A DNA stretch of 38,923 nt from Melioribacter roseus (GTDB lineage: Bacteria; Bacteroidota; Ignavibacteria; Ignavibacteriales; Melioribacteraceae): positions 1-38,923 of the forward strand of contig DYLK01000023.1 in NCBI GenBank assembly GCA_020722065.1, in the 5' to 3' direction. Positions 9,898-18,491 of this stretch are shown here, piece by piece; within the stretch, counting starts at the first letter, position 1; the number at the start of each line of letters is the position of its first letter. The notes beneath the pieces were generated by a model. That model was not told where the DNA came from. It made no database searches and was given only the letters and a program-made list of their open reading frames with translations. The position numbers were made by a program, and so were the translations under genes.

Positions 9898-12800
9898 ATG
9901 AAGTTATTAAAAACTATTCTTTCGCTGATGATTTTGGGTTTTACCTTTCAGGCTTTTAGCCAAGGTATTACAACATCATCTTTAAGAGGAATCATTACCG
10001 ACAGCAAAGGAAATCCTTTGCCAGGGGCAAATATTATTGCTGTTCACGAACCAAGTGGAACTCAATATGGAACTGCTTCAAGATCATCGGGAACTTACGA
10101 CATTCAAAATATGAAAGTTGGTGGTCCTTACAAAATTACTGTTAGCTACGTTGGTTATGAACCATTTGTAATTACTGACCTTTTTCTCGATTTAGGTGAA
10201 CAATTCAGGATTGATTTTCCATTAACAGAAAATGCTCTTGAACTTGAGCAAATGACAGTAATTGGAAAAGAAGATGCATTATTAAACAGCTCCAGAACTG
10301 GCGCTGGAACTTTCGTTGAAGCTCGTCAAATTGAGGAACTTCCTTCGATAAAAAGAAGCACAAGAGATATTACTCGTCTTGATCCTCGCAGTGATGGCAA
10401 CTATAGTTTTGCTGGAAAAAACTGGTTATACAACAGCATTTCTTTAGATGGATCATATTTCAATAACGCTTTTGGACTTGACGATCCAGCACCTGGTGGA
10501 CAAACAGATGCAGAACCCGTTCCTTTTGATGCGGTTGAACAAGTACAAGTTTCTGTAGCTCCTTATGATGTTCGCGAAGGTGGTTTTACTGGCGCTGGCA
10601 TCAACACTGTAACAAAAAGTGGGACAAACACTTGGAAAGCATCTACTTACACTTATTATCGTGATGAAAATTTTGTTGGGAACGAAGTCTCTGGAAATCA
10701 AGTAGTAGCAAATCCTTCATTATATTATAATATGTCTGGACTTTCAGTAAGCGGTCCAATTATTCCGAACACATTATTCTTCTTTGTTAACGGTGAAATC
10801 GAAAGAAGAGAAGACCCCGCGACTGATTACGTTGCCGATAGAGATGGAAATATCACTTTCGGTGAATCAAGAGTTCGTGCAAGTGTAATGGATTCAATTC
10901 GCCAAAGAATGATTGATGTTTATAATTATGACCCAGGTAAATATGAAAACTATTCGCATTTTACACAAAACGAAAAATTATTAGCAAAAATTGATTGGAA
11001 CATTAACGAAAATAATAACTTATCGTTCCGTTACAACCGACTTGATGCAAGAAAAGATTTAGGTCCGCATCCATTTGTACTTAGTCCATATGGATCTGGA
11101 CGTGGTCCAAACGAATCAAGTCTTCCATTCCAAAATTCAGGATATGAAATAACAAACAAATTAAATTCCTACGCTTTAGAAATAAATAGTAGATTTTTAA
11201 ATTCTTCAAACAGATTATTTGTAAGTTATAATCAATTCCGTGATAGAAGAAATCCATTTAGTGAACCTTTCCCAACTATTGAAATTGCTGAAGATGGTGT
11301 TACTTATACAACATTAGGACACGAACCATTTTCTATACATAATATATTAGATCAAGATGTTTTTCAAATTACTGATAATTTTAGCTATTATTTGGATAAT
11401 CACGTAATTACTGCGGGAACAACTTTTGAATATTACAAATTCTTCAATTCGTTCAACATTTTCCGTCATGGATTATTTTTTCTTCCATATTTCTTAGATT
11501 TCGAAGGTGATGGTATTCCAAATGGAAGTACATTCTATTCATTAAATGATTTCTTTAATGAAACAGACCCAACTGACCCAATTAATTTCAGAGGAATGAT
11601 CGGGTCAGGATTATACAAAGGTGAGTTTATTGAAGTAGCACAACTTGGTTTGTATGTTCAAGATGAATATCTTCTCAGCAAAGAACTTAGTTTAACTTTT
11701 GGATTACGTGTCGATTTCCCAATGTATTTCACCGAACCAGTTGACAATCCATTTTCACGTGGTTTAACTTTACTTGATGAAAATGATAATCCAGAAACTG
11801 TTGACCAAAGCAAATTGCCTGAAGTAACCCCAATGCTTTCTCCACGAGTAGGATTTAATTGGGACGTTTCTGGTGATAGAACAACACAACTTCGTGGTGG
11901 CTCTGGATTATTTACAGGAAGAATACCATTTGTTTGGTTAGGTAACGTTATCTCAAATCCCGGAGCAAACCCAAATCTCTACCCTGCAGCTGACCCAATT
12001 GAAACTGATTATAACTCTACTTTAGCCCAATCTTTCGACTTAAATGCTGTAGTTCAAGATTTCAAATGGCCTCAAGTTTGGACAACAAACATTGCTCTCG
12101 ATCAAACTTTGCCAGGCGATATGGTGGGAACATTAGAATTTATTTACAGCAAAGATTTGAATTCAATTTACGTTCGTAATGCTGATTTGAAAGCACCAGT
12201 TCGCTATTTACCTGACGGTCGTCCATATTTTTCAGATGCAAGTGGTAACGAACTTAACCCTGACGGTGGCGCTGGCGTTTATGTGCTTGATAATACCGAT
12301 AAAGGTTACAATATGAACTTTACTGCACAATTACGCAAATTTTTTGACTTTGGTTTGAATGCAACTTTTGCTTATAACTTTATCGAAGCCAAAAATGTTA
12401 TGAAATCAACCGAAATTGCAAGTGTTCTTTGGCAAGGTAATCCAACAACTGGCGACCCAAACAAACCTGAATTGTCAGATTCTGAATTTGGACAAAAACA
12501 CAGATTTATTACTGCACTTAATTACAGAAAAGAATGGGACGAAAACTTTGCAACAACCATTGGCGTGTTTATGGAACTTGGTCAAGGCAACAGATTTGTT
12601 TACTCAGGTGGTAATAGATATTCATTTATTTATGCTGGTGACGTAAACGGAGATGGGTCAGCAGGAAACGATTTAATTTATATTCCAAAATCACAAGATG
12701 AAATTATTCTTGCTCCATATACTGATGCAAGTGGTAATGTAATTTCCGCAGATGAACAATGGGAAAGATTAAATGCGTTTATTGAACAAGATGATTATTT

Positions 12801-13149
12801 AAGCAAACATCGTGGCGAAATTGCAGAACGTTTTGGCTTAATAAATCCATGGTTTTTTAATATCGATATGAAAATTATGCAAGATTTTATGTTTCAAATG
12901 AATGGACAAGACCACAAATTTCAAGTTAGTTTAGACATTCTAAATGTACCAAATCTATTAAGTTCAGATTGGGGGGTAAGAAAAGTAGCAAGTGCTTCTG
13001 CTCTTTCTCCACTAAAACTTGTTGAATTTGATGCCTCTGGCGCTCCAGTCTTTAATTATACAAATACTTCGACATCAACCTTTATTGACGATCCAGGCAT
13101 TTTCTCGAGATGGCAAATGCAACTTGGTATCAGATATCAATTGAATTAG
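9898..13149 (+). CDS. Oar-like TonB-dependent outer-membrane receptor with carboxypeptidase-like N-terminal domain
   Basis: Outer-membrane beta-barrel of 1083 residues. A signal peptide (1-21, ending AFS) is followed by a carboxypeptidase-regulatory-like Ig fold (about 27-110: LRGIITDSKGNPLPGANIIA ... ITVSYVGYEPF). Then comes a plug (about 125-250) with SLDGSYFNNAFGLDDPAPGG and the Oar-family signature VREGGFTGAGINTVTKSGTN. The rest is the barrel, including GDVNGDGSAGNDLIYIP near the C-terminus, and it ends in an aromatic beta-signal (MQLGIRYQLN). Myxococcus Oar is needed for social development and outer-membrane vesicle chains; related proteins import or export peptides and other ligands. 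The substrate here is unknown. AAAGGAG sits five bases before the ATG. No SusD partner lies downstream; a strong terminator follows, so the gene is monocistronic. Confidence 0.95.
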   Translation: MKLLKTILSLMILGFTFQAFSQGITTSSLRGIITDSKGNPLPGANIIAVHEPSGTQYGTASRSSGTYDIQNMKVGGPYKITVSYVGYEPFVITDLFLDLGEQFRIDFPLTENALELEQMTVIGKEDALLNSSRTGAGTFVEARQIEELPSIKRSTRDITRLDPRSDGNYSFAGKNWLYNSISLDGSYFNNAFGLDDPAPGGQTDAEPVPFDAVEQVQVSVAPYDVREGGFTGAGINTVTKSGTNTWKASTYTYYRDENFVGNEVSGNQVVANPSLYYNMSGLSVSGPIIPNTLFFFVNGEIERREDPATDYVADRDGNITFGESRVRASVMDSIRQRMIDVYNYDPGKYENYSHFTQNEKLLAKIDWNINENNNLSFRYNRLDARKDLGPHPFVLSPYGSGRGPNESSLPFQNSGYEITNKLNSYALEINSRFLNSSNRLFVSYNQFRDRRNPFSEPFPTIEIAEDGVTYTTLGHEPFSIHNILDQDVFQITDNFSYYLDNHVITAGTTFEYYKFFNSFNIFRHGLFFLPYFLDFEGDGIPNGSTFYSLNDFFNETDPTDPINFRGMIGSGLYKGEFIEVAQLGLYVQDEYLLSKELSLTFGLRVDFPMYFTEPVDNPFSRGLTLLDENDNPETVDQSKLPEVTPMLSPRVGFNWDVSGDRTTQLRGGSGLFTGRIPFVWLGNVISNPGANPNLYPAADPIETDYNSTLAQSFDLNAVVQDFKWPQVWTTNIALDQTLPGDMVGTLEFIYSKDLNSIYVRNADLKAPVRYLPDGRPYFSDASGNELNPDGGAGVYVLDNTDKGYNMNFTAQLRKFFDFGLNATFAYNFIEAKNVMKSTEIASVLWQGNPTTGDPNKPELSDSEFGQKHRFITALNYRKEWDENFATTIGVFMELGQGNRFVYSGGNRYSFIYAGDVNGDGSAGNDLIYIPKSQDEIILAPYTDASGNVISADEQWERLNAFIEQDDYLSKHRGEIAERFGLINPWFFNIDMKIMQDFMFQMNGQDHKFQVSLDILNVPNLLSSDWGVRKVASASALSPLKLVEFDASGAPVFNYTNTSTSTFIDDPGIFSRWQMQLGIRYQLN

Positions 13150-13160
13150 TAAAAAAAAAA

Positions 13161-13185
13161 AGCCCAACTTTTTGTTGGGCTTTTT
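13161..13185 (+). terminator. rho-independent terminator after the Oar-like gene
   Basis: AGCCCAAC (13161-13168) pairs perfectly with GTTGGGCT (13174-13181) around a TTTTT loop and runs straight into a T stretch. An A run precedes it, so it could work in both directions. It lies 11 bases after the receptor stop codon. Confidence 0.93.
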
Positions 13186-13249
13186 AATTTCATATATACC
13201 AATTTCACACTTAACACTTCCTTAAGAAAACATCACAATTTTTATCATA

Positions 13250-13281
13250 TTTGCTTTCATTTGATTTTTTCTTTTATTTTG
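13250..13281 (+). promoter_or_regulatory. possible Bacteroidota-type promoter for topA
   Basis: TTTG at 13250-13253 and TATTTTG at 13275-13281 are 21 bases apart, close to the Bacteroidota -33 TTTG / -7 TAnnTTTG pattern but one base short at the -7 element. It lies about 30 bases before the topA start codon. Tentative, because T-rich DNA gives many partial matches. Confidence 0.25.
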
Positions 13282-13310
13282 CGTTCAAATTTTTAGAATA
13301 TTGAGGTAAA

Positions 13311-15611
13311 ATGCCCAAAAATTTAGTAATTGTAGAATCACCCGCAAAAGCAAAAACAATAGAAAAGTTCCTTGGAAATGATTTTCTTGTAACTTCTTGT
13401 TTCGGTCATATCCGTGATTTAGATAAAAAAAACAACGGAGTTGATATTAAAAACAATTTCGAACCGAATTACATAATTCCTGACGAAAAGAAAAAAGTTG
13501 TTAGCGACTTAAAAAAATACGTAAAAAAAGCAGAAATGGTTTGGTTGGCTTCTGACGAAGACCGCGAAGGAGAAGCGATTGCATGGCACTTAAAAGAAGT
13601 TCTAAAACTTAAAAAGGATAAAACAAAAAGAATTGTATTTAATGAAATAACCGAAAAAGCAATAAAAAAAGCAATTGAGAATCCAAGAGATATTGATGAA
13701 AATTTGTTCGAAGCTCAACAAGCTCGAAGAATTCTTGATAGATTAGTTGGATTTGAGCTTTCTCCCGTTTTATGGGAAAAAGTGAAACCGTCTCTTTCTG
13801 CTGGTAGAGTTCAATCTGTTGCCGTTCGGTTAGTTGTTGAAAGAGAAAGAGAAATCGATTCATTTGAATCCGAATCAAAATTCAGAGTAACTGCTCATTT
13901 TCTTACAGAATTAGAAAATGGGAAATTAGTTAAAGCAGAATTAAACACACGGTTTTCAACTGAAAAAGAGGCAACAGAATTTCTGGAAAAATGTAAATTA
14001 GCGGAATTTACAATTGACTCGGTAGAAAAAAAACCTGTAAAAAAATTCCCAACTCCGCCATTTACAACTTCAACTTTGCAACAAGAAGCATCCCGTAAAC
14101 TGAGATTTTCCCTTGTCAAAACAATGCTTGTAGCTCAAAAATTATACGAAGCCGGAGAAATTACTTATATGCGAACTGATTCCGTAAATCTTTCGGAATT
14201 GGCAATAAATGCTGCAAAAAATGAAATTGTGGAAATGTTTGGTGAAAAATATTCTCAACCACGTAAATATCAAACAAAATCAAAAAATGCCCAAGAAGCA
14301 CACGAAGCAATTCGTCCCACTTACCTAAATAAGCAAACAATTTCTGGTTCTTCTGACGAAAAAGCATTGTACGAATTAATCTGGAAACGAACAATGGCTT
14401 CGCAAATGGCTGAAGCCGAAACAGAAAAAACAATTGTAAAAATTAAAATGAATAACGATTCTAATTATTTTCTGGCAACAGGCGAAGTAATAATTTTTGA
14501 TGGATTTCTGAAATTATATATCGAATCTTCTGATGATGAATCTGATGAAAAAGAAGAAATTTTGCCTCCTTTAAAGAAAAATCAGAAATTATTCCTTAAC
14601 GAAGCTTATGCAATTGAAAGATATACTCGTCCGCCAGCAAGATATACAGAAGCTACATTAGTAAAAAAATTAGAGGAATTGGGAATTGGCAGACCTTCAA
14701 CTTACGCACCGACAATTAGTACTATCCAAAAACGCGGGTATGTAGATAAAGAAGAACGGCCAGGAAAAGAAAGAAAATATGTTCATCTTCATCTCAAAAA
14801 AAATCATATTTCAAAAAAGATAGAAACTGAAACCTACGGAGCTGATAAAGGAAAACTTTTTCCAACTGATATAGCACTTCTTGTGAATGATTTTCTCACA
14901 AAATACTTTCCCAATATTCTTGATTTTACTTTTACCGCCAAAGTTGAAGATGAACTTGATGAAATAGCAAATGGTAAAGTAAATTGGGCAAATATGCTTA
15001 AAAAATTTTATATACCATTCCACAAAAACGTTGAAGAAACAACAGAAAATAGTGAACGTGTATCGAGCGAAAAAATTCTTGGATTTGATAAAAATGGCAA
15101 ACAAGTTTCTGTTAGAATAGCAAAATATGGTCCAGTTGTGCAATTAAAAAATTTACAAAATGAAAAAGAAAAACCCGTATTTGCTTCGCTAAAAAAAGGA
15201 CAAAAACTTGAAACAATCACTTTGGATGAAGCACTTTCTCTTTTCGATTTACCTCGCGAAGTAGGAATTTTTGAAAATGAAAAAATGACTGTTGCAATTG
15301 GTAAATTTGGTCCGTATATAAAACATCAAAGCAAATTTTACTCGATTCCAAAAAATTATGACCCTTTAACAATTACTGAAAACGAAGCTATTTCGGTAAT
15401 CGAGTTAAAACGTACTTCCGATTCACAGAAAATTGTTAAAATTTTTGCTGAAGATGAAAATATTCAGATATTAAATGGACGCTGGGGAGTTTATCTAAAA
15501 GTGGGAAAAGAAAATTACAAAATCCCAAAATCTGTAGAAAAACCAGAAAACCTTACGTTTGATGAAGTAAAGCAAATTATTTCGCAACCCGTTACTAAGA
15601 AGAAAAAGTGA
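13311..15611 (+). CDS. topA: DNA topoisomerase I (type IA)
   Basis: Relaxes negative supercoils by transient single-strand cleavage; 766 residues. The TOPRIM domain starts at once (LVIVESPAKAKTIEKFLG; acidic motif ASDEDREGEAIAWHL near 80). The cleavage domain carries the catalytic Tyr286 in EITYMRTDS, and GIGRPSTYAPTI and other type IA motifs follow. The C-terminal 160 residues hold about three topoisomerase C-terminal repeats (KYGPVVQL, KFGPYIKHQSKFYSIPK, RWGVYLKVGKENYKIPK). The Cys4 zinc fingers of E. coli TopA are absent. GAGG lies a few bases upstream of the ATG. The stop codon overlaps the GTG start of the next gene, so the two are co-translated. Confidence 0.98.
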   Translation: MPKNLVIVESPAKAKTIEKFLGNDFLVTSCFGHIRDLDKKNNGVDIKNNFEPNYIIPDEKKKVVSDLKKYVKKAEMVWLASDEDREGEAIAWHLKEVLKLKKDKTKRIVFNEITEKAIKKAIENPRDIDENLFEAQQARRILDRLVGFELSPVLWEKVKPSLSAGRVQSVAVRLVVEREREIDSFESESKFRVTAHFLTELENGKLVKAELNTRFSTEKEATEFLEKCKLAEFTIDSVEKKPVKKFPTPPFTTSTLQQEASRKLRFSLVKTMLVAQKLYEAGEITYMRTDSVNLSELAINAAKNEIVEMFGEKYSQPRKYQTKSKNAQEAHEAIRPTYLNKQTISGSSDEKALYELIWKRTMASQMAEAETEKTIVKIKMNNDSNYFLATGEVIIFDGFLKLYIESSDDESDEKEEILPPLKKNQKLFLNEAYAIERYTRPPARYTEATLVKKLEELGIGRPSTYAPTISTIQKRGYVDKEERPGKERKYVHLHLKKNHISKKIETETYGADKGKLFPTDIALLVNDFLTKYFPNILDFTFTAKVEDELDEIANGKVNWANMLKKFYIPFHKNVEETTENSERVSSEKILGFDKNGKQVSVRIAKYGPVVQLKNLQNEKEKPVFASLKKGQKLETITLDEALSLFDLPREVGIFENEKMTVAIGKFGPYIKHQSKFYSIPKNYDPLTITENEAISVIELKRTSDSQKIVKIFAEDENIQILNGRWGVYLKVGKENYKIPKSVEKPENLTFDEVKQIISQPVTKKKK

Positions 15612-16183
15612 AAGATTTAATCAATCAAACAGAAGTAAAAAAAATTGTTTCCGAACGAAGAGCAATGCTATCGAAAAGCGATTTACAGAAAAAATCGCTT
15701 AGAGTTGCCAAAAACCTGCTTGAAGTTGATGAAGTAAATTATGCACAAAATATTTTGTTGTATGCCTCTAATATTTCTGGCGAAGTTGATACAAAATATT
15801 TAATTGATTTTTTGCTTGGAATGGGAAAATCAATTTCACTGCCAAGATTTAATAAATCTCAAAATAAATTTTTCAGAGGTGTTTTCCTTGGTTGGGAAAA
15901 AACAATTGCTACAGAAGATGATTTTATTGAGTCAACGGTTTCTGTCGATGATAATTTTGAAGATATTGATTTAATCATATTGCCTTCTGTAGCTGTTTCT
16001 TCTATCGGAGAAAGAATTGGTTATGGTGACGAGTTTTATTTTCAACTGCTTTCCAAAACAGTTGCTACGAAAATGACACTTGCTTTCGAATTTCAAATTT
16101 TTAAGAATTTTGAGATTTTGGGAAACGAAATATTTGTCGATAAAATTATTTCTGATAGAAGGATTTTGGGGAATTTCAGATAA
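15608..16183 (+). CDS. divergent 5-formyltetrahydrofolate cyclo-ligase family protein
   Basis: Expected to convert 5-formyl-THF to 5,10-methenyl-THF with ATP; 191 residues, the usual family length. Family features are the N-terminal basic stretch VSERRAMLSKSDLQKKS, LLYASNISGEVDTKYLIDFL followed by LPRF, the strand DLIILPSVAVSSIGERIGYG, and the terminal VDKIISDRRIL. The normally invariant glycine-rich loop and following GYYDR (phosphate/substrate binding) is changed here to GYGDEFYFQLL, so the Asp-Arg pair is missing. The enzyme may be divergent or weakened. The start is a GTG overlapping the topA stop (GTGA), so expression depends on topA. The stop lies one base from that of the convergent cheB gene. 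Confidence 0.8.
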   Translation: MKDLINQTEVKKIVSERRAMLSKSDLQKKSLRVAKNLLEVDEVNYAQNILLYASNISGEVDTKYLIDFLLGMGKSISLPRFNKSQNKFFRGVFLGWEKTIATEDDFIESTVSVDDNFEDIDLIILPSVAVSSIGERIGYGDEFYFQLLSKTVATKMTLAFEFQIFKNFEILGNEIFVDKIISDRRILGNFR

Positions 16184-16184
16184 A

Positions 16185-17192
16185 TTATCGTTTAATTTGC
16201 TTATAAACAGATTCGATTGTGTCAAACATAATCTTATGGAAATTTTCCAAAGGAACAATTCTATCGGCAATTCCTAAATCAATTACCGCTGACGGCATTG
16301 AATGAATAATAGCAGTATTTGGATCTTGCACAAGAATTTTTCCACCAACATTACTAATATGTGCTGCACCAACTGCTCCATCTCTTCCCATTCCAGTCAG
16401 AACAATACCTATTGAATTTTTACCAAAACTTTCTGCTATCGATTTAAAAAGTGGGTCAGCTGATGGACGAACAAAATTAACTAATTCCGATTGCTCTAAA
16501 TCCAATTTTTTCACCAATTTTCTAATTCTCAAATGATAATTGCCTGGAGCAAGATAAATATTTCCTTTCTCAATAATTTTGCCATTTTTTGCAATTTGCA
16601 CATTGTACGGAAGTAAATGGTTTAATCTTTCGGCGTAGCTTTCCAACATCCAATCAGGAGCATGAAGTACAACAAAAATTGCAGCTTTTTCTGTATATGG
16701 TAAATTTTTTAGAATGTTTTGTAGAGTAAGTGGACCACCTGTGCTTGCTGCAATTCCAACACCGACAAAATCAAAATCTGAAGAAATCTGCTTTTTTTCT
16801 TCTTTTACAATTGGTTGAATTGGATTTTTAATAGTTAATTCTATTCTTTTAATTAAAATATTTTTGTCAACTGGCTTTGAGAAGAAATAATTTGCTCCAG
16901 CGGCATAACTCTCTTTTTTTACTTTTTCATCAACCAAAGCTGTTGTTACAAAAATCGGAACTTTTCTATCTAACGCCCGAATTTCTTTAATTAGCGAAAT
17001 TCCATCCATCTCTGGCATGAAAATATCCACAATAACTGCATTTGGACGAAAAGCTAAAAATTTTGATAATCCTTTTCTTCCATCTTCTGCAATTATTGAA
17101 AGATAATCCTCTTTATGTAAAATTTTTGAAAATAGAAGTGCTGTTGTTTTATCGTCTTCAACAATTAATATTTTGGGTTTAATTTCAGGCAT
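16185..17192 (-). CDS. cheB: chemotaxis response regulator protein-glutamate methylesterase CheB
   Basis: Removes methyl groups from (and deamidates) chemoreceptors when phosphorylated; 335 residues. The N-terminal receiver (1-120) has acidic pocket Glu12/Asp13, phospho-acceptor Asp56 in VIVDIFMPEMDG and the conserved Lys in FFSKPVDK. The C-terminal methylesterase domain (about 142-332) has the full triad: Ser150 in GIAASTGGP, His177 in VVLHAPDW and Asp271 in TGMGRDGAVG, with spacing close to E. coli CheB. No cheR, cheA or cheW lies next to it; the MCP/PAS pair in this window is about 14 kb away. The ATG has no clear Shine-Dalgarno sequence. It is divergent from a histidine kinase gene 88 bases away, which might be its phosphodonor, though CheA is the standard one. 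Confidence 0.95.
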   Translation of the reverse strand: MPEIKPKILIVEDDKTTALLFSKILHKEDYLSIIAEDGRKGLSKFLAFRPNAVIVDIFMPEMDGISLIKEIRALDRKVPIFVTTALVDEKVKKESYAAGANYFFSKPVDKNILIKRIELTIKNPIQPIVKEEKKQISSDFDFVGVGIAASTGGPLTLQNILKNLPYTEKAAIFVVLHAPDWMLESYAERLNHLLPYNVQIAKNGKIIEKGNIYLAPGNYHLRIRKLVKKLDLEQSELVNFVRPSADPLFKSIAESFGKNSIGIVLTGMGRDGAVGAAHISNVGGKILVQDPNTAIIHSMPSAVIDLGIADRIVPLENFHKIMFDTIESVYKQIKR

Positions 17193-17280
17193 TTTTGTTT
17201 GTTTTTTTTAATTAAATTTTCTCAAACGAATAAATAATATTATTTTATAATCGATTATGTTTCAAAAATAAGGAAATTTT

Positions 17281-18267
17281 ATGCTTGATATAACAACAAT
17301 TATTCTTTTATCTCTTTTGGTTTTATTTTCTCTTGTAATTCTGTTTTTGAATAATAAAATAAAAAAATTGAAAAGAGCAAATTTAAATGATGAATTAAAA
17401 GAAGTTTATAATTTATACGAAAACTTAAAAAATGGGTATAAAAAGCTTGAAAAGCAGAACGCTTCTTTAAGCGAACAAAAGCAAAATCTTGTTCAAAAAG
17501 TTCGTGATTTGGAAAAAGCAAATTTAGAATTATTGGAAAGAAAAGAGGCTTTACAGCGAAGTAAGGAAAAAGTTGAAGACTTGCATAAGAAAAAAGAAGA
17601 ATTGTTCGCTATTGCCATTCACGACATAAAAAATCCAGTTTCCGCAATAAAAGGTTATTTGGACTTACTTGACTCCTATGATTTAACTGCTCAAGAACAT
17701 CAAGAAATTATTAGCGGATTACTTGCTTCCTCTGATAAAATTGTAAATCTTGCTCAGGAGCTTTCTGTTGCAATAACTGCAAATCCCGAAACTGAGTTTT
17801 ATGAATTTACACCAACATCACTTAACGACATTCTTCACTCAGTTTATTTACAAAATTTAACTTATGCGGAAAGTAAAAAAATTAAACTTCTAAACCAGAG
17901 TTCTACTAATTTACCAAAGGTTAATATTGATAAAGATAAAATTGAAGAAGTTATCGATAATCTAGTAAACAACGCTATAAAATACAATCATCCTGAAACA
18001 ATTGTACAGATAAAATCTTACTTTAACGCGGAAAAAATAACAATCGAAGTTATTGATAATGGAGTTGGACTTGAAGAAGAAGAGTTGAAAAATGTTTTTA
18101 AAAAAGGAGCTTTACTAAGTACTGTTCCAACTGGAAATGAAACGCGATCTGGATTAGGTCTTTGGATTGTTAAGAAAATCGTTGAAGACCACAATGGTGA
18201 AGTATCGGTAAAAAGCAAAAAAGGAAGTGGCTCAACATTTTCATTTTCGCTACCAATTATAAAATGA
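17281..18267 (+). CDS. membrane-anchored sensor histidine kinase
   Basis: Signal-transducing kinase of 328 residues. One N-terminal membrane helix (about 5-24) is followed by a long charged coiled coil (about 28-108) with no recognisable sensor domain. Next come the dimerisation/phospho-acceptor helix with His114 in AIHDIKNPVSAIKGYLDLLD and the HATPase domain: N-box IDNLVNNAIKYN, G1 VIDNGVGLEEEEL, G2 RSGLGLWIVKKIVEDHNGEV. AAGGA lies eight bases before the ATG. No response regulator follows it; the nearest receiver domain is on the divergent CheB. The stimulus is unknown. The input may come through the coiled coil from a partner protein, or the kinase may sense membrane state. Confidence 0.92.
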   Translation: MLDITTIILLSLLVLFSLVILFLNNKIKKLKRANLNDELKEVYNLYENLKNGYKKLEKQNASLSEQKQNLVQKVRDLEKANLELLERKEALQRSKEKVEDLHKKKEELFAIAIHDIKNPVSAIKGYLDLLDSYDLTAQEHQEIISGLLASSDKIVNLAQELSVAITANPETEFYEFTPTSLNDILHSVYLQNLTYAESKKIKLLNQSSTNLPKVNIDKDKIEEVIDNLVNNAIKYNHPETIVQIKSYFNAEKITIEVIDNGVGLEEEELKNVFKKGALLSTVPTGNETRSGLGLWIVKKIVEDHNGEVSVKSKKGSGSTFSFSLPIIK

Positions 18268-18491
18268 TATTATGAGAAGAGCCAGTGCATGCCTTGTCTG
18301 TGCAAAATTAATCAAATATCTGCTTTTTAAACATTCTGTTTTTTGCAGAAAATATGTGTTTAATTACCTATATATTCTTATTTAGTTAGAAAGTAACTCG
18401 AATTTTCTTCCTTTCCCTCATCAACATTAAGTCTAAAATATTGATTAAAATATTATTCATTTATATTTACTTTATAAAAAATGGAAATTAA

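Noticed and set aside
18268-18491. 224-base gap before the nucleoside phosphorylase, checked for a small gene or RNA
   Set aside because: No open frame with a ribosome-binding site, no stable long stem and no tRNA-like fold could be seen.
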